Positions 1-10,052 of a DNA stretch of 64,000 nucleotides are shown in pieces. The notes beneath the pieces were generated by a model that saw only the letters and a list, made by a program, of their open reading frames with translations, ran no database searches and was not told the DNA's origin. Source of the DNA: Stropharia rugosoannulata (lineage: Eukaryota; Basidiomycota; Agaricomycetes; Agaricales; Strophariaceae); the NCBI GenBank assembly GCA_028532985.1, contig JANCIK010000007.1, positions 1,302,001-1,366,000 on the forward strand. The letters run 5' to 3'. Both the position numbers and the translations under genes were made by a program. Position 1 is the first letter of the stretch. Each line of letters begins with the position of its first letter.

Positions 1-1375
1 TGTGCCTTTTCCTTCTCCATTTCCTTCTCCGTCACTGCAACCACAGAGGCGCTCTCATGTCTCCCCCGTCGATCATTCGGTTCTAAAAATTCCACATGTT
101 TCTCATCAGCGTTAGAGCCGTCCGAAAGCGCCTCCTCTTCAACCCCTGCTTTCTCCAGAGTGGACTCGGCCTCGACAGGCGCTTCGGGAACAGGTCCCGC
201 TGGGGCCGGTGGCGTATCCCAACTTCTATCCGCCTGTCCAGCAGCGTCTGGATGAGGCTCGGAGTCCGCCTCTGCAGTCGATACATCCAAACTCCTCCGC
301 CCCGCGAGCTCCTGCGCCGTCTCCTTGTCTGCACTGGGGCTCGGTGGCACCGATGACGCGCGGAGTAGCTCGACCGCATGTGCATGTGTGATCGGGGGGC
401 GCGTGGGCGCTTTCCCGGCGCCCGGGAACTGGGTAAGCCTGCCTACGATCTTCTTGAGCCTGTCGCGCTTGCGGTTCTGCGGGAAGTAGTCCTCGGCCTT
501 GATGCTGAGGCTGATATCGTTGAACTCTTCGTAAGTCTGCGATATGTGCTTGCATTTCTGGCAGACGAGTATGCTCGTCAGCTCGCCCCCGAAGATCATG
601 TCAGCAAATGACAGCAGTGGGAGCTCCGCGGGCGCTGTGGTATCCGTTGCGAGCGCATGCAGGCCGTTGGAGGTGATAGTGGTCCGCCGCCGTTTCTTGG
701 GGGGATTCGGTGGCTGGCGCTTTTTGATGATCTGAATGCAGTCAGGCGGGGAACAGCCGGAATGGAACATGGGTGGCTCACATCTTGCTCCTCCATGCGC
801 ATGGCGTCCAGGAGGATGCGCAGAAATTCATGGGCATCTTGCTGGGCGAAATCGAGATACTGTTCATACTTTTTTCCGAGCGCAGAGAGTATCGGTCTGC
901 ACAAATTAGCACGTTAGCGCACTAGCATGGGGAGCATACATACTTTGGGCTAAGCACTTCTTTTCTCCTCGCCGCCTGGCTGTCCCAAGCCTTGTACATC
1001 ACCGTCAGGAACATGTCCCCTATGGGCATTGTGTTGATCCACGGCTGCTCGTACGTCCCCGCAAGATTATGGCCGTTGGTCAGCTGTGGGGAACGCCTTG
1101 AGACAATCGGGGTGGCTGCAGTTGACTGCATCTCGAGCGGTATCGGGGCAAAAAGAACAAGATCGGAGAGCAGGCGGGTGGCTATCAGCTAATAGGCAGT
1201 GAGCGACATCCAACCATGAAAGACAGAGACTTACGCCCTGCAAAACCGAGTTCATGAAGCATGTATTGCCATGGTTTATCAGTCCGGGGGGCAGGTAGGC
1301 CTTCTTCTCGCTTTCTTCGCGCTGTCTTCGCTGCTTGTAGAGTTCCTGAGGAGTCTGAGACTTGGTTTTGGCCAT
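1..1375 (-). CDS. Truncated ubiquitin-specific protease, copy 1 (3' end outside window)
   Basis: N-terminal half of a USP36/USP42-type deubiquitinase, a cysteine protease that removes ubiquitin from substrates. Exons on the minus strand: 1375-1235, 1188-944, 896-782, and 731 to beyond the left edge, all with GT-AG borders. The Cys box reads GLINHGNTCFMNS with the catalytic Cys at residue 39. The QQDAHEF box lies at residues 147-153, and a single CxxC (CQKC, about residues 224-227) is the first half of the usual zinc ribbon. The frame appears open to the window edge. At its 5' end this copy shares the bases gtatgtacgca with the rightmost copy, which the middle copies have lost. How it ends cannot be seen. 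Confidence 0.7.
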
Positions 1376-1503
1376 CAGATACTTGCGCGGGGGTTATGGA
1401 TGGCCTTGGCCGTCGTCCGCAGGCTTCAACGACTTGTTTTAATATGACTTTCGGAATCAAAGCGCAGCGGCTTCAGCGGCGCAGCCGTGACGTGACAATT
1501 GCC

Positions 1504-1521
1504 GACCCCGGTGCCGGGGTC
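1504..1521. promoter_or_regulatory. Perfect 8-bp palindrome upstream of protease start, copy 1
   Basis: GACCCCGG-TG-CCGGGGTC lies about 130 bases upstream of the start codon and right after a CRE-like TGACGTGA. It is kept without change at 12349-12366, 22315-22332, 32266-32283 and 42228-42245. Position suggests a promoter element of the ancestral protease gene; this is inference. Confidence 0.4.
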
Positions 1522-1559
1522 ATCTTCGCCGTTTGGCCACTGGTTCGTGTATGTACGCA

Positions 1560-2419
1560 CATCATTCAACGTCTCTTTTTCCTTGGATCAACTCTCGCAC
1601 GTCCTGCTCAGCCTTCCTCTCGCGCCTCGTCCCGTCCCCTGCCCCTCTCGTCCATCATCCCGTCCCCTCTCCGCAAGTCCCCGCCATCCTCTGCAACGTC
1701 CTGCCCCTTTCCTCAACAGTCCTGCACGACGACAGCTGCCAGCTGGCACCATCCCGCCCCCTACTCCTGACGCGGACGGCCCGCTCCATCCGAGGGACTG
1801 CCCACGCTCTGCACCCGCCACACCAAACGGTCCCGTCGCGAAACCAGTATTCCATCCGCGCGCAGCCCTCGTGCTAACTGAAAGAGAACGTACCGAATGC
1901 CAATGTACTGAATTCACGCGCATACCGAGATGGCGTACCATAATCACGCCCAGAGACGTCGCAGCCGCTCCCACCCACGGACGATGCGGCCCATCGATTC
2001 CTGCAGAGTGGACGCGCATGCCGCGCGTTTAAAGGTCGCAGCAGGAACCGGCTGCATTCGCACGCGCCCCATCGTTATGTCACGCCGCGATCAATTCCAG
2101 TTGGATTCCAGCAGAGGGGGCAAGGAAGCTACATGCGTAGAGGTCAGTAATCATTGGCAGGGCAATGTCTTGGGTTTTCTTCAAATCAATGGACGTTCTG
2201 CGATCAATCTTAGCCAAGACTTGCGCGTATGTGGGGGAAGGCGCACTGTCTCCCATACTTCAAGCCGACTGTACCTCGGGCACCTGTCGACGTCTGGCAT
2301 GCTCTAACCAAACTGAGAAGTCTGGTACGGACCGCCCTCCATCTTCCACTTGAATTGCGAACAGCACTGGGGCCTTGATTGCGTGAGCGACTCCCGAGGT
2401 TCTGCAGAAAAACGTACTT
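1560..2419. other. Unit 1: unrecognised sequence after the protease 5' flank
   Basis: Starts where homology to the right-hand array edge stops (about 1560), so it is foreign to the original protease locus. It is C/T-rich to about 1900 and then turns into subrepeats: the motif ATCGATTCCTGCAGAGTGGA near 1991 recurs in diverged form near 2090 and 3038. I see no gene. The same block is at about 12397-13040, 22363-23003 and 32314-32957. Confidence 0.6.
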
Positions 2420-5400
2420 CGTACCTTGTGTTTCGCGCACTCTGACGCAGACGACGCCAAATGGTCCCTGCTGACTGAAGCGCACGTCCGCACACATCTT
2501 CACAGCTGTGCCTGTTCCAAAGGGACTGCCACGACGCTCAATCGAAACGAGGCAGTTCTGTACAAGAACGAGGTGTGCATGCAAGATGACTTCATAGGTG
2601 GTATGACTTACCCCTCTCGTGCGACGGCGACGGCGGCGCCCATGAGGGACATACTGACACCCTGAAAGACTGCCTTCGAAGAAGAACGGCCGGGCGTATC
2701 TGCCAACCTAAAGATTTAACTTTAACGACGTCCGTTGTACACGGTAAGCACGATTTTCTGCCAGAAAACATACCCAAATGACTCACATTCACTCAAGGTA
2801 GTCCAGAAATGCGAGCTGTAGAAGCATAATGGTGGGTCAGGTAATATTAATTATTGCCAATATGTTTTGCTCACTGTAAGTGAAGTATCATTTACGCGCC
2901 TCTGACGTCGTCCTCGTCGTTGCCTTTCGCTTGTAGTTGACACATCCCCCTGTGATTTAAACGATCAGTCTAATACACTTACAAAGTACGAATTAATTGA
3001 CTTACCACAACGCACCCCATGGAACGGTCGCGCCGCGATCGATTCCAGCAGAGTGGACGAGGGAGCTACGCACACAAAGGTCAGCAATCGTTTACAACGA
3101 CAACAAGTTATCTACTGACCGTACACCGCCAGAGCGTAAAGTAGACGTACGAGATCGGCTCCAGCATGTAATCATTCCATGCGAATCTTGGTAATATGAT
3201 GAATGTACGCGCAGAGAGGTTGGGTCGCGAAACGAGCTATATATGAAGATGTCAGTAATTTCTCGCACAAGCAACATGTACCATGGTAGAGCATGTTTGG
3301 GCCGTCTTCCAAACGCACGCTCTGTGATGAATGAAAATGCGCCCGCTCGCTGTAGACCTTTCATACTGCAATGCAAAAGTTTGCCTCGTGCAGCACTCAG
3401 GCAGTGTTAACCTCTGTCTACAACATCTCGCATCACGTTCCAGACAGAATGCGCCTCCCGCATCCACAGGATCGATTATTCCCTACCAGCGACAAGTCAC
3501 TGCACAAATCGGGTGTACGCACAGCATGCGAGCACGCTGCTGCAGGCAAAGGCGACGGCCCCATGCTCCTATGTACCTGCACGAGCAACCGGTCGAGTTA
3601 GTAACGGACCTCATACCTGAGTATGTTCCGCGCACTCTGATGCGGACGATGACGTCTAATGGGCCCTGCTCGCTGCGGGGCATTGTTCGCATGATCACGG
3701 ACAGCCGTGCCTGTGCCCAGGGAATGGCCGCGACGCTCAGTATAAACTGGGCATATTCGCATGAGGACGGCACGTACGATCCATGTACACCCTATTCACG
3801 TATAACTTACCCCACGCGGGCGGCGTGTAGCCCTCAAATAGGCGCCCATGAGGGGCATGCTGACACCCTACAAGACCGCCTTCCGAGGAAGAGGAAGAAC
3901 GGCCGGATATCTATGTATGTCACTTGCGTCGTACACGGTAAGCACGGTCTGCTGCCAGAAGATATACCCTAATTACTCACGTTAACGCACTGTAGTCCAG
4001 AGAATGCGAGCTATAGAAACACTATGAGTCAATTAATGTTACTTATTGGTATAGCTCAACTTATGTTTTACTTACCGTAAGTGAAGTATCATTGACGCGC
4101 CTACAACGTCATCCATGTCAGATTCCCCTGTGAGGTAAACTATCAGTCTAATACCTTTACGAAGTACGAAGTAGCTGACTTACCACGCGTGTCCGCAGAC
4201 TGAGAACAACCATCAGCACGGATCCGACTACACGAAGTGACGAGGATGCAAACCACGAAATTGACGACGGTAGACGACGCGCCGTGCGGAGGTAAGTCTT
4301 GAGCTTGATCGCTCATGACCATGTTATCGTCGTGGGCACGAGCAGCACCTCTTCCTTGGTGCATGCTGCGCTACCATAACTTGGTTACGGTTACGGACAG
4401 ACCTGCCGCACGGTCAGCACCGAAAACGGCACGTCTGCCATTTTCACGGAACGAACTGAGGTTCTCTCTCGGTCATATTCCCGTTTTGGAGACGATGAGT
4501 ACGTCTGCTCTGGTGCGTGACGCGTCTGCTGCGACCTAGGGCGCCTATTATTTTCCTGCCAACGCCCTAGAATCTAGATCAAACATCTCATATGGGTAAG
4601 TATGTTATATTGTCTTTTTAATACTGGGCTTACTGATGTGCCTCGCATTGCGTCAGGCTGTCCCTTTCTGGGCGTCGTGAATAGCGAGGACTTGCATCAC
4701 GACGTCCTTGCGTATGTTCATGGGTGCCGTCTGCAGGATGGACCAAAAATTAAGGCCAGGTCCGGCGCACGCAAGGTGAGTAGACATATAGTTTTCCAGA
4801 AACAAACACTCACCTCAGTTGATGAGTCCGCGTGTGGTCAGACTCTCGTCGTGAACGGCTCCCAGGCGCACCGGAACGCGCCTCCACTCCGGTGTGTACG
4901 AGTTCGGTGTGCTATGAGTAGACGGCCCGCGTCAGATTTCCAGGAGGTCAGCACGACTGCAACACCGCAAACAACGCCGAGCTCACCTGCACTACTTCAA
5001 ACAATCCGCATCTGAACGACGACAGGCCCTTGCTCGCCGCTCCAGCCAACAGCGAGGAGTTACCGACATGCGTAGTGCAATAAGTCAGTCCAGACCTACC
5101 GAGGTTATACTCAACACTAATACAGGTAGCACAGATCACAAAACATGAAGGTCTTATGCTTACCGCATGGAGTGTACATAACCGCCGCGCGCTGTGGAGA
5201 TCTGTACATCTGACCCCACTGTTACGGATTCTCATTGCGTCGTCGTTGTCGGCGTGCACTGGGAACGCTCATTAGCGGTACGCCTTTCTGAAATAAGTGA
5301 TACTGACCGTATGTCCAGGCCGCGCGCAACCATGAATGCTTGAAACTTACATGTACGCTGATTGAGATCAACAACGAGCACGCTCCAACGTATTAAGAGG

Positions 5401-6187
5401 AGTACGCGTATTGGAATAGAGATGGTGGATCAAGCTGGCCATGTCGAGAACAACGGAGAACTGCAGTCAGTAGCCGGACAATTCAGAGTTTGTATAACCG
5501 TGTACTGTACCTGATCAATAGAATTCGCAGCCGCCAGTGCGCCCTCGATACCACAGATGACGACTTAAACATTCCGCACCGCGGGGGGTCCCGAAACTCT
5601 CTGGTACGTAGTAGACATATAGTGCATCAGCCAACATAACAAATCTAACATCTTACTACTTACTTCAGGCAGTGTCAAATGAGTGATCTTCAACACTCTA
5701 TCTGTATATCCGTACGTGGGGCTTAATTATATGAATGTCACTTTCTTGTCGCCGTTTAATACGTCCATTAGCGTATGTCTCGGTGTGATAGCTCAAACTG
5801 ACCATTTGTAGAGCATTGGTCATGACGAGCACGACCGATTTATTGTCGACTGCGAATGCAGAGTGCGATGGGTACCATGCTCGTTGGACGTGAGCAGCAA
5901 GGCGAACAGCCAGAGTGGGCAGGCTGGTAGAGCAGTGAGGGAGAAGAGCTCTGCTGAGCTCGATGAGGCTGGGGAATTACGGTCAGTACATGCAGCTTAT
6001 ATACGTTTCTGAACCACACTGTGTACGTTACCTTATTATTTAGTGAATATGAATAGAGCATAGTGACCGAAGGTGTGGATGCGAGTTCAGGGTCCGGATG
6101 CGATATCTGTACTACCTTAGCGGGTTCCGCGCTCCGTTCCCGTTCCCCCTCCGATAGATCTGCTACCAGCTGTCCTTCAACCACCAC
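2420..6187 (-). pseudogene. Unit 1: degenerate intron-rich region with repeated exons
   Basis: Unrecognised. Read on the minus strand it shows short open stretches bounded by good splice sites, several of which are diverged copies of each other. One exon-like stretch, 2567-2425, contains ERRGSPFGTGTAV followed by QQGPFGVVCVRV and ends at a GT donor; a relative near 3750-3617 contains EQGPLDVIV. Another, 2662-2612, reads GVSMSLMGAAVAVARE and ends at GTAAGT; its relative is near 3865-3805. A third type has VxGASM near 2900 and 4100. Toward 6187 lies an open stretch with LVADLSEGERERS. Stops and shifts occur between them, so no complete protein can be built. This copy includes about 361 bases (2454-2814) absent from the other units, which complete the first subrepeat. 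Probably the remains of a gene that grew by exon duplication. Confidence 0.45.
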
Positions 6188-7980
6188 ACTGTGTTACATT
6201 CAGACTATTTAATACACTGTATACTATCCAGAACTCCCAGTACTGCCTGGTGTGAAATAACTATAACATTGATATTTGGAAAATATCCCAATATCCAATT
6301 GTAGTTCGTCTGCGCGCGTTCACAATTCAACCACATCGACCAGACAAGCTTCATTACAACACAATTACCTACTCTGACTTCACTGGTATACATTATATCA
6401 GGCTGTAAAACAGTGGAAACTACGTATTCAATGGGAATACGCCGTTTCATAAACACCAGGGTGCATTGTATGAATTGCAACGCCCAGAAACCAACGGACT
6501 TCTAGCATAATCAACTAGCTCATACGTTACGTTAATCCTAACGGGTGACACTTTAGACACCGAATTAAAGCGAACATTGAAATTGCATTGCACAACGGAA
6601 TAAGGAGAGCGGGTGCGGGAGAGGAGAGACAACATCTCCTCCTGCACATCTTGTACCCAGTGCACGAGCAAAGCAACCTCTGGAGGAGGATACCCGGACA
6701 GGGGTACACCTGCTATGAACAGTGATTACCGCAAAAATGCGCCGTTCTCGCGGAATGCAGAGGCGCGTCCTACCCTGCGCCTTTGCGCAAATCTTCCAGT
6801 GCAATTAGTGCAGCCAGCACGCCAGCGCCGAGCCATCATACACGTATATATAGCATTACGAAATCATGCTTCACGGCCTTCCGAGAGGTCTAGTACCTTT
6901 TTTTTTGAAAACGAACGAGAATGCAGAGAGGAGGAGATGGGGATCATGCCCACATGCCGTTCCCCACTCTGCATTGTCCCAATCCTTATAACCTGGTATA
7001 CATATACTTGGGTGACCTATTGTTACCCAATACAGAGATTAGTTTGCGTGCGGAGTGCGTGATACAGTGCGCGCGTTGGATTTTGTCTGCAGATGGAGGT
7101 TCAAAGCATAGATAATTTGTCGTTGCATGCAAGTCTTGAGCATCTCAAACTTATATAGGTCTATTGGTATGCTTCCCAAAGTTCTGAAATGTCAGTGTAC
7201 AGAGTGTAAAGCGAAGGAAATGCAAAATTAAAGCCAATGCGATCCGTGCCACAAGCTCAGAGCGCACACATACGCACGCACCGCGCTCGTATTTCGCCGC
7301 TCTGCGCACCATTTGAACTGATCCAATACAACCCCTATACTATGTATATTAGCCTTGGTTTTGAAATAATGAAGAAACTGAACGGAATGCGCGGATCGCG
7401 CTGGATGTACGGCGTTGACAAACCCATCTTCCAGTTCATTGTTCGCTGGTGCGGTTGATTCCGCTACCCGCCGCTTATTTCTATTTATAATTAGGTTCTA
7501 GAAAGCCTTTGTTTCAGGCTAGAAGTAGCGGATTTGGACCAGGAGGATAGGGTGGAAGGTGGTATGAGACCTGAAATACCGTTCCTCTGTAGTTGCGGCA
7601 CCACTTCGGGTTGTAATGCGAACTCTACTAGATCAAATTAACGTGAAACATGTGTATAACTTGAGCCAGGTATTGTGGTATGAGAGCGCTGGGAAGGGTA
7701 CAATTGTGTGGGCAAAGATTTGATTCAATACATATGCTCTCTGCATGTGCACATATCTCAGCCATTCTAATCGAGCTCAGACTCTCTAAACCAATATAGT
7801 ACATAGTATATACATAGGTGCCTCATATCTCCAAGAAATAAAAGCAAAGCCCGGACATGTGCGTGCACATGCGCGCATCTCCCGTGCTCATCCGGTCAAA
7901 TGATTGAGCATTTTGTTATTGTACCATGCAACGTCTGGTAGCTAATAAACAGACCTGTATGTCATGTATTTATATTGTAG
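6188..7980. other. Unit 1: no recognisable gene
   Basis: AT-richer stretch with only short overlapping open frames on both strands. The open frame at about 6613-7062 is partly kept in the other units (17265-17723, 27225-27734, 37181-37690), but its frame and stops shift, and a T-run near 6900 varies in length. I see no domain. The same region is at 16865-18648, 26825-28606 and 36781-38562. Confidence 0.5.
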
Positions 7981-8100
7981 ATCTCTCGCGAGATTTGAAG
8001 TTCTGGTGATGGGGAAGACTGGGCATTTTCCGGCACGCCGGATGAGCGGGTGCATCCCTGAGCGGGAGAGCGGATGCGCCCCGGAGCTAGCGCCTGCGCA
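7981..8100 (+). pseudogene. Unit 1: exon-like piece with P-loop-like start
   Basis: After a TTGTAG acceptor the plus strand reads SLARFEVLVMGKTGHF. FxVLVMGKTG resembles the beginning of the Walker A region in fungal G-domain/AIG1-like NTPases, but the required GKS/T that should follow is replaced by HFP, so a nucleotide-binding site is not present. Copies are at 18649, 28607 and 38563. Either a decayed fragment or a chance match. Confidence 0.25.
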
Positions 8101-8269
8101 TGTGTACGTACATTACTTCCTTTTCTTATTACTGTCACCATCCTTGCCAGCTCATTCCCCATCCCCGTTCCCCTTCTCCAAACATCCCACCCATGTAAGT
8201 AACACGTCTTTGGGACTCGTATTGTACTGACACTTTCCGTACCTCCCCTACTCCAGATACAGGGGGACA

Positions 8270-9160
8270 TCTCTACAACAAAACCGAGTTATTTCGTCGT
8301 CCGGGAAATGCTGTCTCAGGGGATAAACACAAGCTGAAGTCGACCGCTGCATGCCACGTTTTGGACATACATTGAGTGCCAGGTGTTTGGGGTGAATGCC
8401 CCGCGGCGAGCGACACCTGGCCCCTAGGAGGTAGCAGGCGTAGCGGGTAGGAGCAGTGCCATGACTGAAGACATGACGAATGCCTGTTCACGATGGACCC
8501 ACGTTCTGAACACGTCACGACTCACCGGATGTACACCACGGCATAACATGCACTTACGGCCCTACACTCATGCCCAGTATCAAGCAATACAAGTCCCTCC
8601 CCCTGCATGTGAAATTCAAATGGCAAGGTGCTGCATTGCGTGCTGTCTCCCGCATGCAAAAATTAGTTATTCAGGCATCCGGATAACACTGTTTCGGCAC
8701 ATCATCAAGAAAGAAATCCGTCATTCTCATGCGCGTTCTCCGACTGATTTCAAGCACCAGGCGTCTGGGGTCGATGCCCCCGCGGCGAGCGGTACAACTC
8801 CCTTCGGAGGGAGTATCCAACGACGTCTGGGAGGAGAAGTGCGTCGTGCTGCGACGAGTTGCGTGCAGGAAGCGTGCGCACACTCAAATTATATATTTGA
8901 GCTTCTTGCGACCACCCCCACCTGTTCCTTGACTCGCCAAGATATCCGGACGGTGCCCCCATGCCCCATATTCAAGTATTCTCAAGTGCCAGAGATCTGG
9001 GGTCAATGGCCCTGCGGCGAGCGGCACATCCCCTTCGAGGGGCATTCCAACGAGTTTGGGGAGGCACAGCATGCCATGACACGCTGCAACGATCCATGTA
9101 AAGCATGGCTTGCAGAAACTCAAATCAGTTATTTGAGCTTCCCGCGACCGCCCTTGCACT
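8270..9160 (+). repeat. Unit 1: three plus-strand subrepeats with three-hairpin block
   Basis: A block occurs three times, at 8389-8434, 8767-8815 and 8999-9045. Each has three consecutive potential hairpins: GGGG-N6-CCCC, then C-G pairs around GGCGA, then a longer stem. In the second it is ACTCCCT-TCGG-AGGGAGT and in the third CCCC-TTCGA-GGGG, so the stem is kept while its sequence changes; the first is weaker. Copies are followed by CTCAAAT-N5-ATTTGAG-like palindromes near 8884 and 9118. About 70-110 bases before the block, the plus strand can be read as LFRRPGNAVS or LFRHPDNTVS. No complete frame spans the subrepeats. Confidence 0.6.
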
Positions 9161-9661
9161 GACATGTGGTTCTCAAGGCTATGTCCTGCGGGTTATGTGT
9201 TGCCGGTACACTCCATGGTACGGGTGCAGCATTGAATGGAGTACGACGGTGAGTACTATTCTCCTTGAATTGTCCCATTACACCTTAATTCTTGACCTTG
9301 ACGTCCAACTGTCAACGTGTGTACACCCGGCTGACTGCTTTCCAATACTCCTATTGCAGTGACACAATGTTTCAAGGCGCACTAACTACCCATGAGCGCG
9401 CCCTTCCATCCCATACTTTGGATGATTCTGGAGCACTCTGAGCCTCAGACAGAATATGAAACTCCGAGTCCCTGAGTATGAGTTTAGATATACTATCCCA
9501 TGTACATAGAGCACATACTTTAATCAACTTGTACACAAGCGCACCGTACCCCATTAACTTTGCTGTTAAGTTTACACATTATGATATTAGCCTGTACACA
9601 AAGCACGTACGTACCTAGAACTTGAGAATGAGGTAAGAAAATAGGGTGCGAATGCTGCTAG
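9161..9661. other. Unit 1: no recognisable gene
   Basis: Short open frames only. The corresponding stretches (19821-20327, 29781-30288, 39736-40243) keep a 72-codon plus-strand open frame (19958-20176 and its copies) with no known domain; unit 1 does not keep it. Confidence 0.5.
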
Positions 9662-9895
9662 CTTGGCAGTCCGCAGGGGACTCTAGCGGCAGTTCGGTTG
9701 GAGGTGTGGGAACACCTCCTTTCCTTCTACCACATCGACACACGGTCCTCTTCATTCTCGTTGACATGCCGTCCCCTCCCCTTTATTTATCGTGAACAGG
9801 CCATCCCCCTCCTCTCTAGTCAACATCTTCTCGTTGGGACAGCTGCCGTAGACGTCAAAGTTGCCACCCTCGACATGCGCGACATGACTGTCCAG
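9662..9895 (+). pseudogene. Unit 1: F-box-like exon
   Basis: Open from a GCTAG acceptor to a CAG|GTACGT donor. The frame contains VRLEVWEHLLSFYHIDT and then SLTCRPLPFIYREQ, which fits the L-P-x-E-V-W-E-x-hydrophobic ... SLTCR pattern at the start of basidiomycete F-box proteins (SCF ubiquitin-ligase adaptors). The usual leading ATG is not seen, and no substrate-binding region follows. It is the best preserved of the four; the others lose two bases after IPLLS. The assignment rests on this short pattern only. Confidence 0.4.
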
Positions 9896-9902
9896 GTACG
9901 TG

Positions 9903-9926
9903 CTTCTTCTTCTTCTTCTTCTTCTT
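9903..9926 (+). repeat. (CTT)8 microsatellite, unit 1
   Basis: Eight CTT repeats just after the F-box-like exon donor. Units 2-4 have six (20562-20579, 30523-30540, about 40478-40495). Confidence 0.9.
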
Positions 9927-9930
9927 AACA

Positions 9931-9976
9931 GCAGACCTCTCCCCCCCATTTGCCTTCGGGCGGGGAGAGGTTCTGC
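9931..9976. repeat. Inverted repeat near protease breakpoint, unit 1
   Basis: GCAGACCTCTCCCC pairs with GGGGAGAGGTTCTGC across a 17-base loop, with one unpaired base. It lies between the F-box-like exon and the truncated 3' end of the protease and could form a stable hairpin. Confidence 0.7.
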
Positions 9977-10052
9977 TGGTCTGTAGTTGTCTGAGGGGGG
10001 ACGTGGGAATCGGACCTACCACTTTTTCAAATTTTTACCTCCGTTTAGTACT

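Noticed and set aside
83..385. Arginine-rich open frames overlapping the protease linker (83-385 and its copies)
   Set aside because: They lie in another frame of the protease exon; composition comes from the Ser/Glu/Pro-rich linker read out of frame.
1533..2032. Long plus-strand frames rich in Pro and Ser in the region upstream of the protease
   Set aside because: They depend on a C/T-rich stretch, change frame between units and have no domain or splice pattern.
2402..2424. 23-base intron after the QQGPFGVV exon
   Set aside because: GT and AG are present, but the distance is too short for splicing; a longer intron or decay is more likely.
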